DNA of 64,000 nucleotides from Billgrantia desiderata (GTDB taxonomy: Bacteria > Pseudomonadota > Gammaproteobacteria > Pseudomonadales > Halomonadaceae): positions 62,001-126,000 of the forward strand of contig JAAQTN010000006.1 in assembly GCA_011742915.1 (NCBI GenBank), written 5' to 3'. Position numbers and translations under genes: made by a program. Shown here in pieces: positions 47,266-57,626 of the stretch (its first letter is position 1; each line of letters opens with the position of its first letter). The notes beneath the pieces are model-generated. The model did no database searches, was not told the origin of the DNA, and worked only from the letters and a program-made list of their open reading frames with translations.

Positions 47266-48204
47266 ATGCCCGAAGCGCGTCCTTCCGAGCGACGTCCCAT
47301 CGTGCCCGATCCCGATAGCAGCCTGACGAGACCGCGCCGCCCAATGGCGCCCCAGCCCCGCCTGTGGCCGCTGAAGTTTGCCGTGCTGCTGCTGCTGGTC
47401 ATGCTGGTTGGGGTGAGCTGGTTGGGATGGCAGGAGCGGGAGCGCATGAATGCGCAGATGCAACAGATCAGCGCCGAGATGTCCAACGTCCATGCCCGGT
47501 TCGATGCCGAGGAGGGCCGCGGTGAACGGTTCGAGCGTCTCGAGTCGCGACTCTCCGCCGTCATGGATCATGCCGAATCCCTGGTGGCCCGCATGGCCAG
47601 CCTGGAAGTCGACGTACAGCAGGTCGGCGAGCGGGACGGCTCGCGATTCGCAGCCATCGACGAACGCATCGACGACCTTGCTCTACGGGTCGATGAACTT
47701 TCCGGCAACGTCGAGCGGATAGTCACCGAGGCCGAAGACCGCGAGGCGCTGCTCGGCGCCGTTCGCTCATCGCTGAATGCCCTCGAGCGGGCAGGTGAAG
47801 AGGGGCGCGAGGTCTTGGCGGCCAGAATCGATGCACTGGCCGAAGATGATCAAAGTGTTGTACAACATATAGAGGAACTGCAGAGCGCTCAGGAAACTCT
47901 GGCAGAGCAGCAGCAGGGCGTGAGAGCATCGCTCGATGAGCGGCTCGAAGCCCTGGACGAGCATGTCCAGCAGCTCGTCGAGCAGCAGCTTGCCGCCCTG
48001 GAGGAAACGTTCCTGGCTCGGGAAGCAGCGCTGGAGGAACGGCTCGAGACGTTGGCCGGCGACATTGCGGCGGCCGCCGACGCCGACGACGCCACCCAGG
48101 CCGTCGAAGAGCTGCGCGCCAGGCTGGCAGGCATCGATACGGAACTGCGCGAGCTGCGCCAGGAGCAGCTGTCGCTGAGCGCCGGGCTGGAGGCCCTACG
48201 GTAG
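47266..48204 (+). CDS. Single-pass membrane coiled-coil protein, unknown function
   Basis: A 312-residue protein I do not recognise. A short Pro/Arg-rich cytoplasmic leader (1-36) precedes one membrane helix (about 39-58, AVLLLLVMLVGVSWLGW), and the rest is long alpha-helical coiled coil rich in Glu, Arg, Ala and Leu (about 65-312). It would sit in the inner membrane with the coil in the periplasm. AAGGAG lies 7 bases before the ATG. It follows the dehydrogenase-like gene and precedes tamA, so a surface-glycan or envelope role is possible. Confidence 0.75.
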   Translation: MPEARPSERRPIVPDPDSSLTRPRRPMAPQPRLWPLKFAVLLLLVMLVGVSWLGWQERERMNAQMQQISAEMSNVHARFDAEEGRGERFERLESRLSAVMDHAESLVARMASLEVDVQQVGERDGSRFAAIDERIDDLALRVDELSGNVERIVTEAEDREALLGAVRSSLNALERAGEEGREVLAARIDALAEDDQSVVQHIEELQSAQETLAEQQQGVRASLDERLEALDEHVQQLVEQQLAALEETFLAREAALEERLETLAGDIAAAADADDATQAVEELRARLAGIDTELRELRQEQLSLSAGLEALR

Positions 48205-48250
48205 GATCGCCGGGGCCAGGGCAGGCCGGCAGCAGTCAAGACGGGAAGCC

Positions 48251-50140
48251 GTGAATATGGGAAGAGGCGTGATTTCACGCATGGGGGCGGCGGCCCTGTG
48301 TCTTGGCATGGCGCATGGAGCGCTGGCACTCGAGGCACGAATCGATGGAGTGACGGATCCGGTTGCGGAGAATATCCGTCACTATCTCAGCGAACTGGAG
48401 GCCGCCCAGTACGACCGCCGTCGCCTCGAAGGCGTGGTGGTGCGTCGTACCCGCGAGGCCATGCGCGTCTACGGCTACTACGAGCCGCGTATAAGCCCAC
48501 GGCTCGATCAGCAGGAGCCGCCGCGTTACGTCGAGCTGGCCATCGATCCCGGCCCGCAGGTGACCGTGCAGGTGCTCGAAGTCAGCATCGAGGGTGACGC
48601 CGCCCGCGACGAGCCCTTTCGTGACACCGTGGACGAACTGCCCCTCCAGGTGGGTGATCCGCTGGAGCATGCGCCCTGGGATCGCATGCGCAACCGCTTG
48701 GCCAACCTCGCCCTGGAACGGGGCTACTTCGACTGGTCCTTCACCGACCGCCGCATGGAAGTGCGGCCCTTCGACGAAAGCGCCAGGCTCTACCTCACGC
48801 TCGACAGCGGCCGACGCTACACCTTCGGCAACATCACCATTCGCGGCCACCATATCGTCGAAGATCGCTTGCGCAACATCGCGCCCTTCGAGCCCGGCCA
48901 GCCCTATCTTGCCGGTCAGGTGGCGCTGTATGCCCAGCGGCTCGGGCAGACCAACTGGTTCAGCTCCGTCAGCGTACGGCCAAGGCTCGATGCCCGCCGC
49001 GAGCTTGCCCTGGCCCCGCCAACCGTAGGTTGGTGGAATGCCGTGGCGACCGAGGGCGAGGCCGCACTGCCGCAGGTGCCTTCGACGCGCACCGCACTGG
49101 CGACCGGCCCCCGGCTCTCCGCCTCGGCGTTGGCTGCCGTTGCGCGGCTGCACGCACCGGAGCAGCCCAGCATGCCGATCGACGTATCCCTGGCCCCGGC
49201 CGATCGTCACCAATTCGAAACCGGCATCGGCTATGCCACCGATGTGGGGCCGCGCCTGAGCTTCGGTTGGAATCAGCCGTGGATCAACCGCTTTGGGCAC
49301 AGCCTCGAGCACGACCTGTTCGTCTCGCAGCCGGAGCAGCAGTTCACCGGTACCTATCTGCTGCCGCTCGACGACCCGCTGCGCGATCAGTATCGCTTCC
49401 AGTACGGCCTGCGTCACCGCGACAACCAGGACACCCGTACCAACGAGGTCACCCTGGAAGCGGCACGACGCTGGGAGTTCGACAACCGCTGGGTGCAGAC
49501 GCTGTTCGTGCGTGCCACCTACGAAGACTTCACCCAGGGGGGCGAGGCGGAAAGCGTCTTCATCTACTACCCGGGGGTGAGTTGGTCGCGCACCCGCACG
49601 CGCGATCCCCGCTTTCCCACCTGGGGCGATCGTCAGCGCATCACCTTCGAGTATTCGGACAGCGTGTGGGGCTCCGATGCGGACTTCCTGCGGATGACGG
49701 GCAATACCGAATGGATCCGCATGCTGGGCGAGAACCTGCGTTTCGTCACCCGACTCGGCGTGGGGGCCATCGAAACCGATGACTTCTCCCAGGTGCCGCC
49801 CTCGCTGCGCTTCTTTGCCGGAGGCGACCGTTCGGTAAGGGGTTACGGCTTCGAGACCCTGGCACCACGCAACGAAGAGGGTCTGATACGCGGCGGTCAG
49901 CAGATGCTGGTCGGCAGTGCCGAGCTGCAGCGGCGTGTCACCGGCAACTGGTGGGGAGCCGCCTTCGTCGACAGCGGCGATGCCTTCGACGACTGGTGGC
50001 CGGAAACGCTGAATACCGGTGCCGGCCTCGGCGTCAGGTGGATTTCCCCCGTCGGGCCGGTACGTTTCGATATCGCTCACCCCTTCGATGACGAGGAGAA
50101 CTCGTGGCGTCTGCACTTCGCCATCGGCCCGGAATTCTGA
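48251..50140 (+). CDS. tamA: Translocation and assembly module subunit TamA
   Basis: A 629-residue outer-membrane protein of the Omp85 superfamily. A signal peptide (cut near residue 27) leads to three POTRA domains (about 28-270) and a C-terminal beta barrel (about 330-629) ending in Phe. Signature blocks include FFAGGDRSVRGYGFETLAPRN. With TamB it inserts autotransporters and moves phospholipids. About 50 Ala/Pro-rich residues (about 255-310) separate POTRA3 from the barrel. The GTG at 48251 follows GGAAG. tamB follows after 2 bases. Confidence 0.93.
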   Translation: MNMGRGVISRMGAAALCLGMAHGALALEARIDGVTDPVAENIRHYLSELEAAQYDRRRLEGVVVRRTREAMRVYGYYEPRISPRLDQQEPPRYVELAIDPGPQVTVQVLEVSIEGDAARDEPFRDTVDELPLQVGDPLEHAPWDRMRNRLANLALERGYFDWSFTDRRMEVRPFDESARLYLTLDSGRRYTFGNITIRGHHIVEDRLRNIAPFEPGQPYLAGQVALYAQRLGQTNWFSSVSVRPRLDARRELALAPPTVGWWNAVATEGEAALPQVPSTRTALATGPRLSASALAAVARLHAPEQPSMPIDVSLAPADRHQFETGIGYATDVGPRLSFGWNQPWINRFGHSLEHDLFVSQPEQQFTGTYLLPLDDPLRDQYRFQYGLRHRDNQDTRTNEVTLEAARRWEFDNRWVQTLFVRATYEDFTQGGEAESVFIYYPGVSWSRTRTRDPRFPTWGDRQRITFEYSDSVWGSDADFLRMTGNTEWIRMLGENLRFVTRLGVGAIETDDFSQVPPSLRFFAGGDRSVRGYGFETLAPRNEEGLIRGGQQMLVGSAELQRRVTGNWWGAAFVDSGDAFDDWWPETLNTGAGLGVRWISPVGPVRFDIAHPFDDEENSWRLHFAIGPEF

Positions 50141-50142
50141 GA

Positions 50143-53100
50143 ATGCGTCTATTGCTGTGGTCGTTGCTCCGTCTGCTGATCGTGCTGCCGTTGATGGCCA
50201 TCGGCATACTCTTCCTCGTGCTGGGTCTGGCTCTGTCGCCATGGGGGGCCGGCTTGCTGCTCGAAGAAGGGGCCAAACGCGGTTTCTACCAGTTGGAGCG
50301 TGTCGAAGGGGCGCCGCTGGATCGTCTCGTGCTGCATGGGTTTCAGATCGAGGCGGGGCCTGCCGACATCGCCGCCGAACGGCTCGAGCTCATCTGGGCG
50401 GACGACTGCCTGCTGCGGGGGCGCCTGTGTGTCGAGCGCCTGGTCATGCAGGGTGGGCGGGTCGCGTTGCGGCCAGGGCAGCCAGAGGAGCCGGCCGCGG
50501 CACCTGCGCCGGACGAGACCGGGGCGAGCGATCCGATCCGTTTGCCGTTCCCCATGGAGGTACGCGAACTGGTGCTGGTGGATACCAGGGTGAGTCTGGC
50601 CGACGGCACGCATGTCGCACTCGCTCAGTTGAACACCACCGCCATGGCCGAGAACTCAGGACTGCAACTCGGTGCTTCACGAGCCGAAGGCCTGAACGTG
50701 ACGCTGCCTGCCAATGCCGAAGCCAATGTCGAAGCCAATGCCAATGCCAATGCCGAAGCCGTGGTGGAAAGGGCGGATGAGGTGGCCGCGGAGACGGCGC
50801 AGCCGCCGTTCCGCTTTCCGCTCGACATCTCGGCGCCTGAGCTGGTCATTGAAGACGTCGCGCTGCGGCTGGGCGACGGTACCCAAGTTGGCTGGAACAG
50901 ACTGCATACCGGCATCGAGGCCGAGGGCGAACGGCTGACGCTGCTGCCCACACGCCTCGAGCGGCTGCAGGTCAGCCTGCCAGCGGGCGGGGCCGAGCAA
51001 CTGGCGCTGGAGGCGCCGGCAGGCACGCCGGCGTTGAGCGCTCAGGCACTGGCCGCCGCCGAGACCGTTGGTTCGGCACCGGTGCCGACCGAGGCAGGTG
51101 AGCCCGAAGTGCCACTGGCGCAGCGCGAGCGCATTGTGCTGCCGGAAATCGTCCTGCCCTTGACGATAGCGGCACCGCGCATCCATCTCGATGGCGTCGA
51201 GCTGCGGGGGCCGCTCGATTATGACCTGCGCCATCTCACCCTGGCCTTCGAGGCCAGCGGCCAGGTGGTCGAGATCGTCGCTCTGGAAGCCGCCAGCCTG
51301 GACGCCGACGTCAGACTCGGTGCGCGCGTCGAATTGCGTGACGATTACCCGCTCCAGGCGCGGCTGGAGGCCGCGCTGTGGCTGCCGGAGCTGATGCCCG
51401 AATTGGCCGGGCAGCGGCTCGACCTCAGGCTCGACGGCACGCTGGCCGAGCTCGACGCCGAACTCGTGGCGCGCGGCCCGGTGAGCACGCGGCTGACCGC
51501 TCAGGCCGATGTGCTCGACCCGGAAGTGCCTTTCTCCGCCAGGATGAGCAGCGAATTCCTGCAGTGGCCGCTGCCGATGGCGGCCGCCTTCGCCGAAGAG
51601 GATGAAGCGCTCGACGATCCCTATGTGATCGAGGATCTCGACCTGCGTCTATCGGGCACTCTCGAGCAGTACAGCGCGGCACTCTCGGCGCGGGTCGAGG
51701 GGCCGGAGGTGCCGCTGACCCGGATTGCCCTGACCGGTAGCGGCGACCTGGAACACTTCGCCTGGACCCCGCTGTCCCTGAGCCTGGGCAATGCTTCGGT
51801 GGTCAGCCGCGGAAGCATCGAATGGCATGACGGCCTGGTGCTCGATGCCACCGTGCGCCTCGACAACCTCGACCCCGGGCAGTTCACCGATGCCATGCAG
51901 GGGCGCCTCAGCGGCAATATGGACCTCGCCTTCAGCCAGACCGAAGCGGGCTGGCAGCTGCACGTGCCGCGGCTGGCCATCGACGGTCAGCTGCAGGAAC
52001 TGCCGCTGTCGCTGCGGGCACGTCTGGCCGGGGACAGTGACATGCGCTGGCAGGTACAGGAGTTCGATTTCCGCCAGGGGCAGAACCGTATCACCGTTGC
52101 CGGCGCGATCACCGAGCAGCGCATGGACCTCAGCGGCGACATCTCGCTGACCGGGCTTGACAGCCTGCACGACGATCTCAGCGGCAGCCTGACCGGACGC
52201 TTCCGCACCGCCGGCACGCTGAGCAGCCCGCGCCTGGAGATCGACCTGCGGGGCCAGACGCTGGCGTTTGCCGAGAATCGCCTCGAGGCGCTGCAGCTCA
52301 CTGCCAGCGTTCAGGGGCTGGACGACCCGAGCCTCGATGGCAATCTCGCCATCGAGCGGCTCAACGCGGGTGGCCAGCGTTTCAGTGAGTTGTCGCTGGC
52401 CTTGTCCGGGCGGCTGTCGTCCCATCGCGCCGAGTTGACGGCGCTTGCCGGGCGAGGCATGCCGCTGTCGCGGGCGTCGCTCGTGCTCGAGGGCGGGCTC
52501 TCCACCGAGCGCCAGCGCTATAGCGGTCGCATCGATCCGCTGGAGGTCGATACCGATTACGGCGAGATGCGCCTAGACGACCCCGTGGCCTTCTCAGTGG
52601 ACCTGGCGACGGCCCGTGCTCAGGTGCAGCCGTTCTGCCTGCGTCGAGAGCAGGGCGGACGTCTGTGCCTGGAGGACACGCTGCAGGCCGGCGCCGATCA
52701 AGGCCAGGTAAGCCTGGCCGTGCGCGGGCTGCCCATGAGCATGTTCAACGAGTGGCTGCCGGAGGACTGGCGCGCCAGCGGCGAGACCGACCTGCAGCTG
52801 CAGGCGCGCTGGCGGCAGGGCGGTCGCCAGTGGAGCGCCGAGGCGGATCTGGCCAGCCAGCTCGACCTGGAAGGGGTGGATATCTATGGCCAGCCCTGGT
52901 CGATGCCCGCCACCCGCCTCGCCGTGCGGCTGGATGCCACCCAGGCGCGTATGGCACTCGACCTCGAGCTCGGCCTTGGCGATGCCGGGAGGCTGGCACT
53001 CGATCTCGATCTGAATGACCCGCTGGGCAGCGGTGAGCTTACCGGTAGCCTCGTCGTCGACGCTCTCGACCTGTCTCGCTACCGGACGCTGGCGGCCGGA

Positions 53101-54399
53101 CTCGACATGCTGGAGGGTACCCTGGCCGGTCGGGTCGGGATCTCCGGTAGCCGCGACAACCCGAGCCTGGATGGTGCGCTGGAGTTGATGGGACTGCGGG
53201 CGTCGGGGCTCGATGTGCCGCTGATCGTCGAGGACGGACGCATTCGCATCGAGTTCAACGGCGACAGTGCACGCCTGATGGGCTATGTGGCCAGCGACGA
53301 CGGGCGCCTGGTGATCGACGGCAACGCCAGTTGGCCCTCGCTCGACGAGTGGCGCATCGCCGTGGAGCTGGACGGTACCCGCCGTCCGCTACTGGTGAGC
53401 CTGCCGCAGTTCGGCCGTCTGCGCGTCGCCCCCGAGATCGCCGTCCGGGTGACCCCGCAGGCGCTGCGCGTGCGGGGTAACGTTGGGGTGCCCTGGGCGC
53501 GACTGGAGGTGGGCGAGGCGCCGCCGGCGGCCGTCAGCCCCAGTCCCGACGAGGTCATCATCACCCGGCGCGACGAGGCACGGGCCCAGCGGCGTGAGGA
53601 ACTGGAGCCGGCCGCCGGTGGTGACGAAGCCGCCGCCGTGGCGCTGCGCGAGGCGGGCATGCAGCTGGACGTGCGTATCGAGTTGCACCTGGGGCCGGAC
53701 ATGACGCTCGCCGCGTCGGGGCTGGAAACCGGTTTGGCCGGCACCCTGCAGGTGCGCCAGCAGGATGGCCCGGTGCAGCTGTTCGGCGAGGTCAATCTCG
53801 TCGACGGTCGTTTCCGCGCCTTCGGCCAGGATCTGCTGATTCGCCAAGGGCAGTTGCTGTTCAGCGGACCGCCGGAACAGCCGCTGCTCGACTTCGAAGC
53901 CATACGTAACCCCGACATCACCGAGGATGGCGTCATTGCCGGGCTGCGTGTGACCGGCTTCGCCGCTGAGCCGAGTCTGGCCATCTTCTCCGAGCCGGCC
54001 ATGGATGAGGCGCGGGCGCTTTCGTACCTGCTGCGCGGCCGGGCGCCGCGGGATGGTGACGCGGACGGTGCGCTGACCTCGGCGCTGGTGGGCCTGGCCT
54101 TGGGGCAGACGGGCGGGGTGGTCGGTGCCATCGGTCAGGCATTCGGCATCGACGATCTGGCCCTGGAGACGACCGGTGTCGGCGACGACAGCCAGGTGGT
54201 CGTGAGCGGCTACCTGACAGAAGATCTGCGCGTCAGCTATGGTGTCGGTATCTTCTCGCCGATCGCGGAGCTTACGCTGCGCTATACCCTGTGGCGCAAT
54301 CTCTACGTGCAGGCCGTTTCCGGGGCTGCCCAGGCCGTCGATCTGGTTTACATCTTCTCCAGGCCCGGCCGGCCGCCACGACTCGAGCCCGCTCCGTGA
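50143..54399 (+). CDS. tamB: Translocation and assembly module subunit TamB
   Basis: A 1,418-residue AsmA-like envelope protein with an N-terminal membrane anchor (about 1-30), long beta-taco repeats and the C-terminal DUF490 domain (about 1100-1418). It bridges inner and outer membranes for lipid transport with TamA. AGA then ATG follows tamA directly. Variable Ala/Asn-rich repeat near residue 190 is a local peculiarity. Confidence 0.92.
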   Translation: MRLLLWSLLRLLIVLPLMAIGILFLVLGLALSPWGAGLLLEEGAKRGFYQLERVEGAPLDRLVLHGFQIEAGPADIAAERLELIWADDCLLRGRLCVERLVMQGGRVALRPGQPEEPAAAPAPDETGASDPIRLPFPMEVRELVLVDTRVSLADGTHVALAQLNTTAMAENSGLQLGASRAEGLNVTLPANAEANVEANANANAEAVVERADEVAAETAQPPFRFPLDISAPELVIEDVALRLGDGTQVGWNRLHTGIEAEGERLTLLPTRLERLQVSLPAGGAEQLALEAPAGTPALSAQALAAAETVGSAPVPTEAGEPEVPLAQRERIVLPEIVLPLTIAAPRIHLDGVELRGPLDYDLRHLTLAFEASGQVVEIVALEAASLDADVRLGARVELRDDYPLQARLEAALWLPELMPELAGQRLDLRLDGTLAELDAELVARGPVSTRLTAQADVLDPEVPFSARMSSEFLQWPLPMAAAFAEEDEALDDPYVIEDLDLRLSGTLEQYSAALSARVEGPEVPLTRIALTGSGDLEHFAWTPLSLSLGNASVVSRGSIEWHDGLVLDATVRLDNLDPGQFTDAMQGRLSGNMDLAFSQTEAGWQLHVPRLAIDGQLQELPLSLRARLAGDSDMRWQVQEFDFRQGQNRITVAGAITEQRMDLSGDISLTGLDSLHDDLSGSLTGRFRTAGTLSSPRLEIDLRGQTLAFAENRLEALQLTASVQGLDDPSLDGNLAIERLNAGGQRFSELSLALSGRLSSHRAELTALAGRGMPLSRASLVLEGGLSTERQRYSGRIDPLEVDTDYGEMRLDDPVAFSVDLATARAQVQPFCLRREQGGRLCLEDTLQAGADQGQVSLAVRGLPMSMFNEWLPEDWRASGETDLQLQARWRQGGRQWSAEADLASQLDLEGVDIYGQPWSMPATRLAVRLDATQARMALDLELGLGDAGRLALDLDLNDPLGSGELTGSLVVDALDLSRYRTLAAGLDMLEGTLAGRVGISGSRDNPSLDGALELMGLRASGLDVPLIVEDGRIRIEFNGDSARLMGYVASDDGRLVIDGNASWPSLDEWRIAVELDGTRRPLLVSLPQFGRLRVAPEIAVRVTPQALRVRGNVGVPWARLEVGEAPPAAVSPSPDEVIITRRDEARAQRREELEPAAGGDEAAAVALREAGMQLDVRIELHLGPDMTLAASGLETGLAGTLQVRQQDGPVQLFGEVNLVDGRFRAFGQDLLIRQGQLLFSGPPEQPLLDFEAIRNPDITEDGVIAGLRVTGFAAEPSLAIFSEPAMDEARALSYLLRGRAPRDGDADGALTSALVGLALGQTGGVVGAIGQAFGIDDLALETTGVGDDSQVVVSGYLTEDLRVSYGVGIFSPIAELTLRYTLWRNLYVQAVSGAAQAVDLVYIFSRPGRPPRLEPAP
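50710..50764 (+). repeat. Hexanucleotide repeat tract within tamB
   Basis: About nine in-frame hexamers, mostly GCCAAT with GCCGAA and GTCGAA variants, encode an Ala-Asn/Ala-Glu run (ANAEANVEANANANAEA). Slippage would add or remove two residues without shifting the frame. Confidence 0.7.
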
Positions 54400-54432
54400 T
54401 CGCTCTCAACGTGTTGCTGCGAGGATAACGTC

Positions 54433-55047
54433 ATGAACATCGATCCTACACATGCGCTTCCGGGGCGCGACACGCCGGTGCAGATATCCGGCGTGCATGC
54501 CGTCAGCGGCCGCTCCATGCTGCCGCCGTTTCCCGAGGGGCATGAGCAGATCGTGCTGGGGCTTGGCTGTTTCTGGGGCGCCGAGCGTCTGTTCTGGCAG
54601 CTACCGGGGGTGTATGTGACGGCGGTGGGGTATGCCGGAGGCGTGACTCCCAACCCCACCTACGAAGAGACCTCTACCGGGAGGACCGGTCACACCGAAG
54701 TGGTGCGGGTGGTGTTCGATGCCCGAGAGGTGGATCTCGAGACGCTGCTGAAGGTGTTCTGGGAGGCCCACGATCCGACCCAGGGCATGCGCCAGGGCAA
54801 CGACATCGGCAGCCAGTACCGCTCGGCGATCTACACCACCAGCGATGCCCAACTGGCGGCCGCCAGGCGCAGTCGTGACGTCTATCAGTATTCGTTGGCT
54901 CAGGCGGGCCGCGGCCAGATCACCACCGAGATCGCCTCCCTCGAGGTCTTCTATCCGGCCGAGGAATACCATCAGCAGTATCTGCACAAGAACCCGGGCG
55001 GCTACTGCGGGCTGAAGGGAACCGGGGTCAGCTGTCCGATCGGCTGA
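54433..55047 (+). CDS. msrA: Peptide methionine sulfoxide reductase A
   Basis: A 204-residue reductase of S-methionine sulfoxides. The catalytic Cys46 lies in GLGCFWGAE; the GYAGG and [20 protein letters not shown] blocks and [14 protein letters not shown] near the end, with resolving Cys, are typical. AGGAT precedes the ATG. It may respond to oxidative stress along with HypT-like and grxA. Its last 20 bases overlap the convergent YheT-like gene. Confidence 0.95.
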   Translation: MNIDPTHALPGRDTPVQISGVHAVSGRSMLPPFPEGHEQIVLGLGCFWGAERLFWQLPGVYVTAVGYAGGVTPNPTYEETSTGRTGHTEVVRVVFDAREVDLETLLKVFWEAHDPTQGMRQGNDIGSQYRSAIYTTSDAQLAAARRSRDVYQYSLAQAGRGQITTEIASLEVFYPAEEYHQQYLHKNPGGYCGLKGTGVSCPIG

Positions 55048-56077
55048 GCCGGTGATCGGCGATGGAGCGCCAGGCGTCGCCGAGGCTGGCCCAGCCATCC
55101 AGCTCGCGCGCCAGGCGACGGGCCAGCCAGGGCGAGAGACGCTTGTTGCGCCACTCCATGAAGCCGACGTGTCCGCCATGATGGGTGATTTCCAGATGCA
55201 CCGCCGCGGAAGGCTGGGGCAGACGATGGAACAGCCCGGCCGGCATGAAGGGGTCGTCATCGGCATGCAAGATCAAGGTCGGTAGCTCGATGTCGCCCAG
55301 CAGCCTTCCGGCCGAAGCGCGGCGATAATAATCATCGGCCCCCTTGAAGCCGTGCAGCGGGGCGGTCACGGCATCGTCGTATCCGCGCAGGCTGTCGATG
55401 CGCTCGAGTGCCTCGCCGTTCAGCGTCAGCGGCAGTTCGCCGCGTACCAGCCTTGGCGCCACCTTGCGTTTCAGGGCCCTGAGCAGATGGCGCTCATATA
55501 TCCGGGAGAATCCCTGGTGCAGGGTGTCGGCGCTGGCGGCCAGGTCGAGCGGGGCGCTGATGATGATGGCACCGGCCAGATCGAGGCCGCTGCCGCCCTG
55601 TTCCGCCACCAGCTTGAGCAACATGTTGCCGCCCAGCGAGACCCCGGTGGCTACCTTCAAGGCGCCGGGATAACGTCGCGACAGCTCGGCGATCAGCCAA
55701 TAGGCATCGGCGGTGTCGCCGCTGTGGTAGGCACGCGGCAGGCGGTTCGGCTGGCTGCCGCAGCCGCGAAAGTGCATCAGTACGGCGCGCCACCCCATGC
55801 GGCTGGCCGTGGCCAGCAACCAGCGCGCATAGGGGGAGTGAAACGAGCCCTCCAGGCCATGAAACAGCACCAGGATCGGTGCCGTGCTGCTGGTGGGGAT
55901 CGGCCGGATCCAGTTGAGCTCGACGAAGTCGCCGTCGGGGAGTTCGAACTGCTCGATGTCGCGAGCGAGTCGCGGGCGTGGCAGGCAGCGGGGCAACAGT
56001 GTCTGAACGTGCGGATTGCTCAATCCGCGCGGCGGAGCAAAGTCGGCCTCTTGCTGCCGTTCACGCATATCGTTCAC
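55028..56077 (-). CDS. yheT: YheT-like alpha/beta hydrolase
   Basis: A 349-residue hydrolase with the nucleophile elbow [12 protein letters not shown] (about residue 145), the [18 protein letters not shown] oxyanion motif near 72, and His in [12 protein letters not shown] near 310. YheT family members are esterases of unknown natural substrate. GTG at 56077 overlaps the pepQ stop (GTGA), so translation is coupled; ATG at 56068 is an alternative. Convergent with msrA. Confidence 0.84.
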   Translation of the reverse strand: MNDMRERQQEADFAPPRGLSNPHVQTLLPRCLPRPRLARDIEQFELPDGDFVELNWIRPIPTSSTAPILVLFHGLEGSFHSPYARWLLATASRMGWRAVLMHFRGCGSQPNRLPRAYHSGDTADAYWLIAELSRRYPGALKVATGVSLGGNMLLKLVAEQGGSGLDLAGAIIISAPLDLAASADTLHQGFSRIYERHLLRALKRKVAPRLVRGELPLTLNGEALERIDSLRGYDDAVTAPLHGFKGADDYYRRASAGRLLGDIELPTLILHADDDPFMPAGLFHRLPQPSAAVHLEITHHGGHVGFMEWRNKRLSPWLARRLARELDGWASLGDAWRSIADHRLSRSDS

Positions 56078-57381
56078 TCGTGTTCCATGGTCAGGTTGCG
56101 CACCGAATGCGTGGCGATGGCCACGTTGTCTTCGATGCGAATGCCGCCATGAGGCCGCAGACGTTCGACCAGCGACCAGTTCACGTCGCTTCCCGCAGGG
56201 CTTGCCTGCAACGGTCCGAGCAGCATGGGAATGAAGTAGAGCCCGGGTTCTATGGTGACCGTCATTCCTGGTTCCAGTTCCCGGGTCAGGCGCAGCGCCG
56301 GGTGCTCGGGCGGCGGTGGCAGGGGTATGCCCTCCCGGCTCGTGCGTCCGGCCACGTCATGTACCTGCACGCCCAGCAGGTGGCCCAGGCCGTGAGGGCA
56401 GAAGGCGCGGGTGATTCCGCCTTCGACCGCGGCCTCGGCCGAACCGGCGACCAGTTCGCTCTCGACCAGCAGTGCTGCGAGCAGGCGGTGCATGCGCTCG
56501 TGCAGGGCGACGAAATCGACGCCGGGGGCCAGCGCCGCCACCAGTTGCTGCTTGATGTCGTGCATGCGCGTTACCAGCGCGGCGAAGGCGGGGTCGGCGT
56601 CCGGCCCCGGCCAGCTGCGGGTGATGTCCGCGCAGTAGCCGCGATAGCGGTACCCGGCATCGACCAGCAGGCTGTGACGCGACGCGGGCGCCTCGCTGTC
56701 GTAATGCTGATAGTGCAGCACCGCGCCATGGGTGCCGAGACCGACGATGTTGCCGTAGGGTACATCGCTTTCCCGCTGCCGCGATGCCTTGAGGTAGGCC
56801 AGCTGAATGTCGAGTTCGCTCTCGCCGGCCAGAAACGCCGCTCTGGCAGCCTGGTGGCCGCGCAGCGCCATCCGGTTGGCCTCGCTCAGACAGGCGATTT
56901 CGTATTCACTCTTGCGCACCCGGCCTTCATCCAGGGCGGTCAGCAGAGCGGGAGGATTGCACTCGGCGCCAAGGGCACGGGCCGTCGCTTCGGCGACGTC
57001 GCCAATCACGGCAAGACGGCTCGCCTTTACCGCCGGCGGTGTCTCGAAGCGACCGCTGATCACCTCGAGGTAGTCGGTCCAGCCCTCGTCGGGAAGGCTT
57101 GGCGGCAGGTGCCAGAAGTCGTCCGGTGCATGGACGAAGCAGGTCGTGCGCTGGCCCGGCTGCACCAGCAGCCAGCTGTGGGCCAGGCCGGCCTGACCGG
57201 TCCAGTGCTGGAAATGGCCGTAGCTGCAGAAGTTGGCGTGTTGGTCGTCGCCGAAGTGCAGGGCAGGGCGGCCGCTGAAGATCAGTACGCCGTCGTAACC
57301 AAGGGCGCTCATGGCGTCGGCATAGCGACGTTCCAGGGCCTCGAGATGTGCCATCTGAAGGTGAGCAAGAGCGTCGGGCAT
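56074..57381 (-). CDS. pepQ: Xaa-Pro dipeptidase PepQ
   Basis: A 435-residue M24 metallopeptidase (E. coli PepQ 443). Metal ligands are Asp in DAGYRYRGYCADITRSWPG, His in PHGLGHLLGVQVHD, and Glu in TIEPGLYFIP and GGIRIEDNV. It cleaves dipeptides with C-terminal proline, and some act on organophosphates. Coupled to the YheT-like gene downstream. A MITE-like element separates it from carbonic anhydrase. Confidence 0.9.
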   Translation of the reverse strand: MPDALAHLQMAHLEALERRYADAMSALGYDGVLIFSGRPALHFGDDQHANFCSYGHFQHWTGQAGLAHSWLLVQPGQRTTCFVHAPDDFWHLPPSLPDEGWTDYLEVISGRFETPPAVKASRLAVIGDVAEATARALGAECNPPALLTALDEGRVRKSEYEIACLSEANRMALRGHQAARAAFLAGESELDIQLAYLKASRQRESDVPYGNIVGLGTHGAVLHYQHYDSEAPASRHSLLVDAGYRYRGYCADITRSWPGPDADPAFAALVTRMHDIKQQLVAALAPGVDFVALHERMHRLLAALLVESELVAGSAEAAVEGGITRAFCPHGLGHLLGVQVHDVAGRTSREGIPLPPPPEHPALRLTRELEPGMTVTIEPGLYFIPMLLGPLQASPAGSDVNWSLVERLRPHGGIRIEDNVAIATHSVRNLTMEHE

Positions 57382-57485
57382 GTCAGATTCCGGCTGGTTG
57401 GGACGTCGGTGGCTGGGACTTCGATAAAAGTGTAAGGCCTGGCGTGGTCGGTTTCGAGCCGGTCGGCTTCAGCCAAGGCCTACAA

Positions 57486-57626
57486 GGCTCTGTCTGAAAA
57501 GTCGGCGAGCGAAGGCCAGACAAGGAAAAAATCAGCGAAAAGACGGAGTTTACGGGGTGTAAATGAGTATTTTGAGCTGGTTTTTAACGCCGTATGGCCG
57601 AGTGCAGCCAGTTTTCGGACAGAGCC
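57486..57626. mobile_element. MITE-like 141-bp element with near-perfect 15-bp ends
   Basis: Terminal inverted repeats GGCTCTGTCTGAAAA (57486-57500) and TTTTCGGACAGAGCC (57612-57626) match at 14 of 15 positions. The 111-base interior has no transposase and carries the motif GACGGAGTTTAC and TGTAAATGAGTATTTTGAGC. It lies in the 244-base gap between pepQ and carbonic anhydrase. No clear target duplication. Resembles a non-autonomous IS-derived element; the parent IS is not in the window. Its last base is the first base of the carbonic anhydrase stop triplet. Confidence 0.75.

Noticed and set aside
48275..50242. 655-codon minus-strand frame opposite tamA
   Set aside because: Shadow of tamA, overlapping the tamA-tamB junction without support.
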